Shown: positions 23,651 through 33,795 of the stretch, one piece after another
How the letters are laid out: every line of letters starts with the position of its first letter
Numbering within the stretch: position 1 is the stretch's first letter
NCBI RefSeq assembly: GCF_032854445.1
Contig: NC_088297.1
Location: 18,733,127-18,797,126, forward strand
Length of the DNA stretch: 64,000 bases
From: Liolophura sinensis
Taxonomy: Eukaryota > Mollusca > Polyplacophora > Chitonida > Chitonidae
Direction: 5' to 3'
Notes under the pieces: model-generated
Told to the model about the DNA's origin: nothing
The model's database searches: none
The model's input: only the letters and a program-made list of their open reading frames with translations
Program-made: the position numbers and the translations under genes

Positions 23651-24700
23651 CATATTGGTTCACTTTGACATCGACCGATGTTAATCGCCGAAATACCATC
23701 AAGAATGAAATCCTCATCATCACTACAGTTGCTAGCTGCGTTCACTTCATGAAGTGCACTCTGTGCCCATGCTTTACGACTGAAATATGCCTTACTCTAG
23801 TGGTCTTCTTTTATACAAATGTTGCAAGTTGCATCACGAGCTGTGCAGTTCGCGCTTGAGTGAAAATAACCTACACACCAGCTACAATTTTGGTATTGTA
23901 TAGGTTTACTGTCTTAAGGCTGTGTGTTTGTGTGATTTATTTTTTACTTGATTTCTACTTGTCTTTTTGGCACTGGTGTTTTCCCATATTTTGTCCCCTG
24001 TACACTCTGTCTACCGAAGAACTTATTTGGAAAATGTCCTGCTGTTTCTTGACAGTTTCCCTATGACTGACCTGGGTTATTGTTTCTCCAGTGTCAGTTC
24101 TCCATCGTGCTGAAATTTCTCAGACAAGGATTTATCCTTGATACCAATCACAATTTTGTCTCGAATAAAGTGTTCTTTTACAGGTCCAGATTCACAGCAT
24201 TCCGCCAAATAGAATAGAACCAGTGATGTAAGAATCTACAGGTTCTTATGTTTCTGATGTCGCAGTTGTTTCAAAGATCACATTCTTCTATATCGCGAAA
24301 TGACCCTCAAACCTCTATATTACTGTCTCATAATCAGACATTTCTTCATCTGTCAAATTAAGCGAACTCAGAACATCTTCCGCTTCTTCTCCCAAAGAAT
24401 ACATCAAATTATTTACCTGCGTCTCGCCTGATCTCCTGTCCAACCCGGCTGCTTTTCTCTGTCTTCCAATCCGCCAGAACCATTTGGCTCATTCTTCTGG
24501 CTTGAAGGAAATCTTCTTGGGTGGGGATATTTGGCTGGTTGTTAACGGAAAGTTGTCGTTGTTGTGGTTCTCTTCTGCCATTTTGCTTACTCACGTTGTT
24601 TACCGACAGACGTGCAACTTAAAAATCCTGGAGTTAAATCTTCAGCGAAAAGTTCATTGCACGTATGCAGCGCATTGTAATGCCTGTTTAGAGTGCAATA
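23650..24700 (-). pseudogene. Gag remnant with two zinc knuckles
   Basis: Capsid-like segments are recognisable in broken frames: 'GEEAEDVLSSLNLTDEEM' near 24320-24400 and 'IRDKIVIGIKDKSLSEKF' near 24110-24180. The nucleocapsid end has an intact CX2CX4HX4C knuckle at 23886-23845 (CSWCVGYFHSSANC). A second one about seven residues on (CNICIKEDH, near 23800) has a stop after its His and Tyr in place of the last Cys. Several other stops interrupt the frame. Gag is the best-kept part of the element. Confidence 0.8.
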
Positions 24701-24712
24701 CCGCTGCCACCA
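24701..24712 (-). promoter_or_regulatory. tRNA-Leu primer-binding site
   Basis: The + strand ccgctgccacca touches the LTR boundary. On the minus strand this is TGGTGGCAGCGG, 12 bases complementary to a tRNA-Leu 3' end, identical to the site at 463-474. Confidence 0.85.
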
Positions 24713-24861
24713 TGTTATGTTAGGCCTATTATCGACTTGATCGTGTAAGAACGAGCGTTCATTCAGAAGACGTGACTGTTTATTTCGCCGGCCGCGTCAC
24801 GTGATGTCGTGACGTAAATGTGAATTAAAGCACAGGTAGCGTGCACGTGGATTAGGTTACA
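24713..24861 (-). repeat. 5' LTR of the nested gypsy element
   Basis: The LTR is 149 bp, bounded by tgttatgtta and aggttaca, and matches the LTR at 21624-21772 in length and order of conserved blocks. Confidence 0.92.
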
Positions 24862-24892
24862 TGACACTAACGACCTTGGCCACGGAGGCCCC
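24862..24892 (-). repeat. SINE family A, remainder after the gypsy insertion
   Basis: 'actaacgaccttggccacgg' followed by 'aggccc' is the tRNA-like head end of the SINE that starts at 21385. The shared 'taa' at both junctions may be what is left of a target-site duplication. Confidence 0.8.
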
Positions 24893-26683
24893 TGATTTCG
24901 TCTTTAGCTACTCATTCGTATATGAATATTATTATTTACTCCATGTACTATTATTGTTATTGTAAGCTTCTTCTTATTTCTGTGTCATCCGAGTTTTTAA
25001 AATTTGAATAAGAACTTTACAAAAACTTCCAGATCGCGATGTTATCACATACTCATGACGTCAATTCCACTTGCTTTAACGACTTCAGTTTCAGGACTTC
25101 CGGTTACATCCTTATCGCTTGTCCATTGCCACTTTCTCTGGGCTAGCAATTAACCAAACTGTACCTTTTATTCTCTTTTCTATAAAATCATCATCATATT
25201 TAGACAGTTACGTTGAATTTTTGTCAAAATGAAATCGATCATTTGAATTTTGCCGAAGTGGCGTTAAGTTCTACTCATTTTCTCAATATTTCTTAAATCC
25301 TGTGAGCAGAGAATAAACTCTTATCCCATTCTGGTCAGAAAGTTGTGTTCGTACGTCTTTTTGTGTGCGTACCAAAGAAAAGTTCTTTTCCCATTACTGC
25401 TGATGTCTTTCGGTCTGCCCTAAAAAGAAATCTCTCAAATGGCCGGCAGTTTTCGTAGTCTGTCCTCATTAGAATTTTTTGCTGGCCGTTTCCTTTTTTT
25501 TCCCTCTCTCATTCAGTAGGGCTGTCCAAATAGACCGTGCCAGTACGCAATTTGCACTCTCGGCTTCCCCTTTTCTCACACGGAACGTCCCCCCCCCCCC
25601 CCACCGCCCCCCCTCCCCCCTCTTTCACTTGATATATCATTTTATTCCCCAAACCGATGTCCGAAATTACTACACGGCGCCACTCCGGCTGTGTGTTACA
25701 GTACTCCAGGGGATATTACCCTGTAGTTTGCCCATTTTTTACCTGGTGTTAGCACGTAACATTTTTCACGTCTACCACTTCGCAAGTGGGTGTTTGGCGG
25801 TTGCTTCGACCTGATTCGGTCCATCCCAGTCGTCCCATAGGATTGTTTCCACTCGTAGGTGGGTGCGTTGACAGTTTGTTGGGTCATCCGGAAACTTCAA
25901 AAACTCATTTCGTTGAAAACAAAGTAAATGGATATCAACAGATTTCCATCAAGACAAAAAACATGGATACCATTGATTTAATTAGCGTTTCACGCCGTAT
26001 TAACGAAAACTCCATTTATTCGACAGCGGATATGTTTATAGACCTATGTAGTCGGGGTAAAAGTCACTGAAAACCATTGTGTCTAACTCGCAAAACTCCT
26101 GACGGAAAACCGCATGATTTTATTCATTGATGATCTTACAACTTTCATACAGGCCAATGACGCGTCAATGCATGTCACTGTATGAATTTCTAAACAACTT
26201 TACACAACAGACTTTACTTCAAAAGAAAAACTGTCCCTACTGCATTTATGGATATAGTTAATCCTATCTCTTATTTTCATGCGATTTTGTACCAAATAAT
26301 TTCACTCATTCCTTGGTCCATGAACTCATCCTTCACCGAAGCTCGTGCAAATTGGTTAATACGATATTTCGTGAACTAACATAGAAACGAACAGCATTGA
26401 GTCATTGAGCGGAGATAAAAAAACTTTCCTTTGCGGAGATAATTTCTCTCTTAAAACATTTATCCTCCTTATTTGTTTCGTAACGTCTCATTTGGAAAGA
26501 GAAATGGTCTGTATCAAACAGGAAATCGCCTGCAATAAAGAGCAGTAATTGAGCCCAACAGGGTGCGTTAGACAGACACCAAATGCCTTTTCTACGAAAG
26601 GACAAGACATCCGCAACACTTTTTCACTTTAATTGAGCAATCGTGTTGCGCTAGACTAGGGTGATACGGCGTATAATTACAGA
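24893..26683. other. No gene seen
   Basis: The stretch has a poly-C/CCCCACC tract at about 25588-25620 and open frames without domain features. A KCNQ exon 1 encoding the conserved pre-S1 segment was looked for here and not found. Confidence 0.4.
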
Positions 26684-26995
26684 ATGGAATCAGGGTGTAT
26701 ATGTAGGCGGGAGCGTGCTGTGTTCCAGTGGAAAGAAGTGCTTGCCTTTCGATCGCTAGGACACGCGAGGCGCGTGTTCAAACCCGGCCTTGGACAGGGA
26801 ATTCATAGATTACCCTGCTGTCATTCTTTCTGCAGCCTTCGTGACAATAAACGCTTAAGGACACCATTGGCGTCGTGTACCCCCGGGTGGAAAAGCTCCC
26901 GTAACTTGCCAAAGCACCCACGCCTCAACCATCTTTCTCTCCCAGCATTGTTACTTAATATTTGTACAAATAGTATTCAAACAACAGTATGATGC
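26684..26995 (+). repeat. SINE-like repeat family D
   Basis: The copy contains a tRNA-like B box ('gcgtgttcaaacccggcctt'), then 'tggacagggaattcatagat', 'cctgctgtcattctttctgc', 'cccccgggtggaaaagctcc' and 'atttgtacaaatagtattca'. I recall similar repeats from lophotrochozoan genomes, but that is memory only. A 102-codon frame inside it is incidental. Confidence 0.55.
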
Positions 26996-27041
26996 TTGCT
27001 AAAGGGTCACACGTTATCGGTCAAGAACAGGTTCTTGACTG

Positions 27042-27181
27042 TTTATTCATTTATTTATTTGATTGATGTTTTACGTCGTACTCAAGAATATTTCAGCCAT
27101 ACGACGGCGGCCAGCATTATGGTGGGAGGAAATCGGGCAGAGCTCGGGGGAAACCCATGACCATCCGCAGGTTTCTTGACA
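27042..27181 (-). repeat. SINE family A, 3' half
   Basis: 'tttatttgattgatgtttta', 'cgacggcggccagcattatg', 'ggaggaaatcgggcagagct', ending at 'accatccgcaggtttcttga'. Confidence 0.88.
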
Positions 27182-28877
27182 GTTTACCGCTTTTACGTTT
27201 TTATTCTCCGTTCATGAAGATGTCTAAATCGTAACAAATAAGACGCCCCCTAGTGTGTATTCATATTTTAGTGATATTCAGGACACATTCAGTACAGGAT
27301 AGCATGGATAGCATATGACAGTTACAGACATACAGTGAAGTCATCAAGAGAATGGCACTTCTGTTTTTCGTCTAACGTTTGACACCCCTCTCTACAATGG
27401 TATTGGTCAGATATATGGCTTGAGGCAGTCGTAGCAGGAATAAACGACCGCCCCACATCTGAAATATGTCCAGAATTAAAGCCGCTACCGAGGCAGAGCG
27501 AGGTGTCTTAATACATGCGGTGTCCATGGTCAGGGGCTTTTCCGCTTAGTAAGAAGAGAACAACAGTTGAATGGGGTTAAGGGTATTGCTGCTATCATTG
27601 TTATCCATGCATTGTACTTAATCACCCAGTCAATAAATCTTCATGGTCATGTGATGAGAGATTGTTAAGTACGATGTAAAAACCGAAACATACATTGTTC
27701 CTACTTACGTATATACTTACCAAAGATATATATTGCAGCGCACTGTATTTTTGTCAGCACTCCGTACTTATTTCAAATTCAAGTTTTGAATCGAATTTAG
27801 GTCTGTTGGTTTCTCCTGCGTGACATCCCGGTTTCACCTTTGCTAAAGGGCATCTTTTTTACCAAGTCAACATTGTTGAATGGGTCGGGAAAAGAGTCTG
27901 GACAGGGGCTGACTGTGCTAAGGATTCGTTATTGACTATTTTCCACACGTTCTATAAAATATGCATGGACAAAGACGTCAAAATAAGCAATGTGCTCCGT
28001 CCACAAGGAGGTAAAAACATTCCATGGGGAAGTCACTGCATCGATTTTGTCAAATGCACATGCGCAACATCTCGGCCAACTGATACGTTCAAACAAGAAC
28101 GGATGAAGAAAGGTCGTTTATTTTCTCTCAAGTACAACAATTACCGACCAGGAGACTGATATTTGATTAAGACAGAGTGCACTTAGCAAAATATGGGAAA
28201 ACTCACTATCTTGTTTGTTTTTTCTTCTATAATTATACTGAAAATCAATCTCAGGTGCTTATAGCTTATACTTCTGCCTTGTGCGTCTCAGATCAGTCGT
28301 ATTTCATTTCATGCTTTGAGCACTGTAAACGTTTGACGGTCAATACAATGTGTTATGTTTTTGACCTCTATATCACGCATAAAGTAGTGAACAGCTTAAA
28401 GAGGCATGACCATCTATGCAATACCGGAAGTAGCACTTGATGTACTGCTTTGCGTCTGCACCTTTTCTCTTGTGGGTGTGCCCTTGCTATCATTACGGGA
28501 CGGTGATCTTCATTTTGACGTTGTTATGCGTGGACAGTGGGAGCACTTCGCCCGTTGCATATCACTGAATATACATTTGCTGATTGCTTTCTGCGGAGTT
28601 ACTGTGACTAAATCTGTATAATGAAAGAATCTACCTCTCGTGTTTTCTCAGAATACAGCGGACACATTTGAACGCGAAAAGAAAAAGATCTTCTAGAATG
28701 GATTATAATCTCTCAGTTGCTTTTTGTCATCAGTGCCTTGACAAAGAAGGCAAGGAAGAAAAAATGATATCTTCTAACCGTGGTTAGAGGATGGTGCAGT
28801 TGAGATATTTTCATGATACAAATAGTTGTCTCCCTTTGTGCTACATGGCTTCAAATCAGCTTGCATACGCACCACTT
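27182..28877. other. No gene seen
   Basis: A family E fragment lies at about 27411-27510 ('ggcttgaggcagtcgtagca'). Short frames at 27932-28621 lack splice context and known motifs. Confidence 0.4.
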
Positions 28878-29106
28878 GTATTTATTTATTTATTTATTTA
28901 TTTTGTGTTTTACGCTGTACTCAAGAATTTTTCAATTATACAATGGCTGGAAACCCACAACCATGCGCAGATTGCTGTCATGTCTTCCCACGCACAGCCG
29001 GAAAGGAAGCCAGCGTGAGCTATGATTGAACTTACAGGAACCGCACTGGTGAGAGGCCCCTGCATCATCGTGCCACGTTAACATGCTAACACACTCTGCC
29101 ATGGAG
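28878..29106 (-). repeat. SINE family A, internally deleted but with head
   Basis: (ttta)n, 'ttttacgctgtactcaagaa', then a deletion, 'gctggaaacccacaaccatg', 'acagccggaaaggaagccag', and the head end 'ctctgccatggagcc'. Confidence 0.82.
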
Positions 29107-30991
29107 CCGATCAAACACCCCCATCCCCACCACCCCCGCCCCCTTTGTCTCCTCCCACTTGTATTGAAGAATTTGGGAAAAGGGAAAAATCTCCTAACAG
29201 GCCTAGCGCTACAAAGAGGTTGTGCCTTTCGGATAAAACCAAACCAATACGGCAAACTACGGCAAGACCCCAAACAAACAAACAAAATGTGATACTTATA
29301 ACCCACGCACCCATTATTTGTGTTAATGGGGTTGGTGGGATTCGTCAGTAAACATTAGTCGCATAATTTTATTCAACGGTGACTCAAGTAGAGGCATATT
29401 GCTCGATGTTAACGATGCATGTTTGTGTGGAGAGCGCGGCTAGTAGGCAATAAAGCGGTTCTGTAAACACTGTAAAGGTCGTGCTTCAGTTTAGCTTGAT
29501 GATAATGTATTTACAACTTCGTAAACATAACAGAAATTATTAGTTCACGCCCCACTTTATGTGTTTTATAGTGGTACTTTTGGAACATGCATAAGGCGGG
29601 GAAAAGTGTGGGGGGGAATACAAAATGGTGTGGAGATTTAATACGACTTAGCGCAATTGCAATTGTATAACCATATTTCGATGGTGGAGTCACTATATAT
29701 GTCCTCTGTCGTAAAAGCGGGAAAACTTTGGTTCGATTCCAAATGGGGTCGGGATAGAGAAGCCTTTGTGAACTGAAAAAAATCCACACATTTGATTCAA
29801 ATAGACCACCAGATTCAACTATCAGACTATTTTTTATTCTGTCGAAGAAAAAGTAAAAAAAAGTATGTTTAGATATTGCTTAATTAAAATGAATAATACG
29901 CTGACTCGACAATGGTTGCTACACGAAATACTGCAACCTCAAAGAAACTGCTCCATTTACGTCACAGTGTTAATATTAGTTTCCGTCTCAGATCGAGGCA
30001 TCGCTAGACTAGTGTTGCTTTTGTGGCCATCTTGGTGAAATTTTCCACATGTTGGTGGTGGTAGGAACTTTCAAACCAATGAATATATACAGGTGCATTT
30101 AACTGAATAAGGTCTCTTTGTTCAAAGGATCTAACCAATCAAATTGCAGCATCCAGCAATTCAAATTGGAAGTTATTGTGTGTATGACGCGACACTGCAT
30201 GGGAAGATTCATTTGGGGGAAATAAAGTTGCTGTATAAAAATTTAAGTTTGGCGCGACAGCTGTGTAGGGTCCTGCGCAGCTTAGGATTGGGTTTTTTGT
30301 ACAACTCTAGTTTAGAACAGTTCACTCGTCCAAGGCATGTACCAATACAAAACCAGTCGTTTTGGCTTGCCCTAAAGCCACCGTAGTGAAATACACGCTA
30401 ATTAACGGATGCTGATCGTGCCGCTTGGAGTGGCGGCAGAGATCAAAAGAGGTAACAAAATCAAGTTTACAGTAGGATGGACGGACCACATCTACGTCAG
30501 TCTGTTAGCAGTAGCTGTGCTAATGTTTCGGATCTTCAGACTGATTAGGCCGTGGTGTCTGAGGTCGTGTTGTAATGACCTCGTTGGATTACGCATAGCA
30601 CTGGTAAATTGCCCGTCTTGGGGCAATGGAGTTTAGAACGCGGCGGCAAATTAGGTCCTTGGGTTCAGAGCAGATTAAAAACATGCCCGGGAGGAATATC
30701 ACACTCTTAAGATCCATAAAGCTGACTAATTGTGGGATTATCCGGTTCTGAGATGAGGCAAAAGAGTTTATAACGCATGTTAACATGACTGGATCCTTTA
30801 TGACACACTTTATGACGTGATGTAACACATTTAAGGCCCTACATGGAGAGTTGAGTAACTCCCTAACTGAAGTAAAACTTACACGAGGCCGAATTTCAAA
30901 TAGTTACCAGTGACCATTTGCACACAATCACACTGTCCTTTTACTCCCTATGGTGCCTTGTACATGTATATACAGCACCAGTCAGACAACG
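29107..30991. other. No gene seen; family C fragment
   Basis: Noncoding as far as I can tell. A diverged family C core fragment lies at about 30880-30975 ('cacacaatcacactgtcctt', 'ttactccctatggtgccttg'). Confidence 0.4.
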
Positions 30992-31150
30992 ATTTAATTA
31001 TTTATTTATCTGATTTGTTGTTTTACGCCCCACTCAAGGATATTTCACTTATACAACGGCGGCCAGCATTATGGTGAAATGAAACCGGGCAGAACCCGGG
31101 GGAAATCCACGACCATCCGCAGGTTGCTGACAGACCTTCCCACGTACGAC
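30992..31150 (-). repeat. SINE family A, ends 143 bp upstream of a KCNQ exon
   Basis: 'ttatttatctgatttgttgt', 'cggcggccagcattatggtg', 'gaaaccgggcagaacccggg', 'accttcccacgtacgac'. It lies in the intron before the S1 exon. Confidence 0.88.
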
Positions 31151-31292
31151 AAAACAGAAAAGTCAGTAACGAAAGAAAACAAATAAATGACATGTGGAGT
31201 GAACAAATTACCATCATTAAGCATACATAATGTACATTGGTCATTGAATGATACTGTCAATCTAATCAACTTCCTTTTCTTTCTCTTTTCAG

Positions 31293-31383
31293 ATTTTTAA
31301 TGGTTTTCATGTGTTTGGTTCTGAGCGTACTTGTGACCATTCCTCAACATCACAATTTGATGACTCAGCTTTTGTTTTTTGTG
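31293..31383 (+). CDS. KCNQ: KCNQ exon: S1
   Basis: The exon starts after a ttttcag acceptor and ends at GTG|gtaagt. It encodes hydrophobic S1 '[16 protein letters not shown]' and the S1-S2 loop with Pro-Gln-His-His. The length of 91 bp equals that of vertebrate KCNQ exon 2 as I recall it. The first base completes a codon begun in an upstream exon, so a coding exon must precede it. Confidence 0.93.
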
Positions 31384-33727
31384 GTAAGTAACTTACTTAG
31401 TATATTAATGAGAAATTCTATATATGTGTGTAAGCGTCGATTTTTACATCGTACTGAACATTTTTCCAGTCACGTGACGACGAAGAGCCATAAGGTGTGT
31501 ATGTATTGTGTCTACTTGTGGCAGTGCGAGTCCATGCCGTTAAACTGTTGTGGTAACTGGAGTATCACGTCCAAGGTACCAGACAGGCCCCGATAGCACA
31601 GTTGGTAGATCCAGGATCAATCCTTGATCGAGTCACACCTAAGACTTTAAAAGGGGAAGTTGTAACTTCCTCGCTTGGCGTTCAGCATAAAGGGGATAGT
31701 GCAACGACTGGTTAACCCATATCAGTATAATGGCTCGGGCGGGGCGCCTTACTTGCCTTCGGTAAGTCGTCTCAGTGAAGCAGCACTAAATAAAAGAGCG
31801 GTGGAAATACGTCTTGCAACAAGGAGGCACATTACACGTACATGCACCCTAATAATTCCTTCGTCGTCATATGACTGAAAAATTGTTGAGTACGACGTTA
31901 AACCCCAAGCACTCACTCACTCGGGAACTTTAGACCCAGGGTCAATCCTGGGTCGATTTACACCTAATACCTTAAAAGAGGAAGTTGTAACTTCCTCGCT
32001 TGGCGTTCAGCATGAAGGCGATAGTGCAACGACTAGTTGATCCGTATCAGTATAATGGCTCTTACTTGCCTTCGGTAAGGCTCATTGAAGCAGCACTAGA
32101 TAAAAGAGCGGTGGAAATCCGTCCTGCAACAAGGAGGCACATTACACGTACATACACTCTAAGTATTCCTTCGCCGGCATATGACTGAAAAATTGTTAAG
32201 TACGACGGTAAACTCATTCACTCACTCACTCGTAGACACCAGTCATGACACCCCACCCAGTCATATTATACAGACACTGTACCAACCAATCCTGTTTCCT
32301 TGCTCTAACCTCACAGCGCTGAAAGATGAGAAAAGCGAGAAAGACCAGTTTAAAGTTTTTGATATAAGATCCGACCCATGTTTGATCCCCGCTTTCTCGA
32401 CTTTGATGGTGACAAATATGTTACCGTGCTTAAGCCATAGCATTTTACCCCTATTACAATATAAAATACCTGTTGTTACACTACCATAAAGAAATCTCCG
32501 ACCACGTTTTCTGTTCAACCCTGTCTCTTTTTTTTTTGGGGGGGGGGTAGTGGGGGGGGGGTATTCTTCGTGTGTAATGGGATACTTTTACCGGGCAATG
32601 GCGGCTCGGGTTCAAGCTGAAATGACCACTGTTCGTGCAATGCAATAGGTTGACAGTTAGCTCACAAAACGTCGTCACAAAGAGCGGAGTGCACAATAAG
32701 CAAGATAGTTGTTTAGAGTGGTGCCTCTGTATGCGCATGTGCGTGACGTGTCATAGTTGAGATAAACAAATGGTCGTGATCATTTATGCCTATGATACAA
32801 CACTGCAGTCTCCAATCTAAGTTCTTAAAATATATTTTTCTACATTTTCGACTTGAAACTGTCCTCAAACCGATGTAAAGTCTCAGATGTCGCAACAAGT
32901 GGTATCAAATACACGGATTTTGCTGAACTGTGTATAACTACCGAGAGTCATAATGCGCTAACACAGTCACGTGGATTGCTATCGCACCGATGAAATATCG
33001 ATCATGCGCACTGGAAACAGCTACCCAATTACATATAGACTACACAGTTTAGGCCTTACTGCAGAGAGAAAATGTTCCCCGTTGAAACTTTGCGGTGAGG
33101 TCTATGGTTGGTTGAAACTAAAGTGTCCGAAACAGAACACCAACCTTCTGTAAATACCTGGCATACGCCTTCACCTAAAGCCGCAGCTCAAGCCGCGAGA
33201 GCTGGATTCGAACCTTGTACCTCAGTGGTCGATATAATTTTAAATAAATCGTCGGCCAGGGTTTCCTTGATATAACCAACGGGTAGTCTACTTGTTCGCT
33301 AATGATCCACTGATGACAGTATCAGTCGTGTGATTATTAACAACTTATAAACTGGCGTGGTACACGATTTTGGACACTGATTTAATTCATTTTTTGTATG
33401 TTTCCAACAGCATTGGTGACTGCTACTCTTTGCACGAAGCCCTCCTAATTTTGTATGTATATACTCTCTTATAGTTCTTTACCGGTTTGTGTTGGACGTT
33501 GTTTTGGGAATGCGCCGTGCCATTATTGACATTTTGGTTGAGGGGCTGTCTGTTTGGAAGCATATATTGTATATATAATGCGCAGGTTCCAGCACCGACA
33601 TCACTGACTTTAAAAATGCCAGCGTATGAAGCAATATAGAAAATACAATTTAGTCTGATGGAAGAATACTGTCACTGGATAGGGCGTCGCTTCTGGGGTC
33701 TTCAGCATGACCTACCAGTGAGCCACA

Positions 33728-33795
<68 letters not shown>

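Larger units (their letters stand above)
21624..24861 (-). mobile_element. Ty3/gypsy retrotransposon, internally deleted, cis signals kept
   Basis: The element lies on the minus strand: 5' LTR 24713-24861, tRNA-Leu primer site, gag with zinc knuckles, reverse transcriptase, RNase H, integrase, polypurine tract, 3' LTR 21624-21772. The order RT-RNase H-integrase is that of Ty3/gypsy. At 3.2 kb it is well short of the usual 5 kb or so. Most of the protease, the middle of RT to RNase H, and the integrase core are missing, and frames are broken by stops and shifts. The two LTRs differ at many positions by eye, so the insertion is not young. It interrupts a family A SINE. Confidence 0.92.

Noticed and set aside
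31675-32188. Repeated 62-67 codon frame (also at 11573-11776)
   Set aside because: The frame lies in the body of SINE B and is disrupted in some copies; SINEs do not code for protein.
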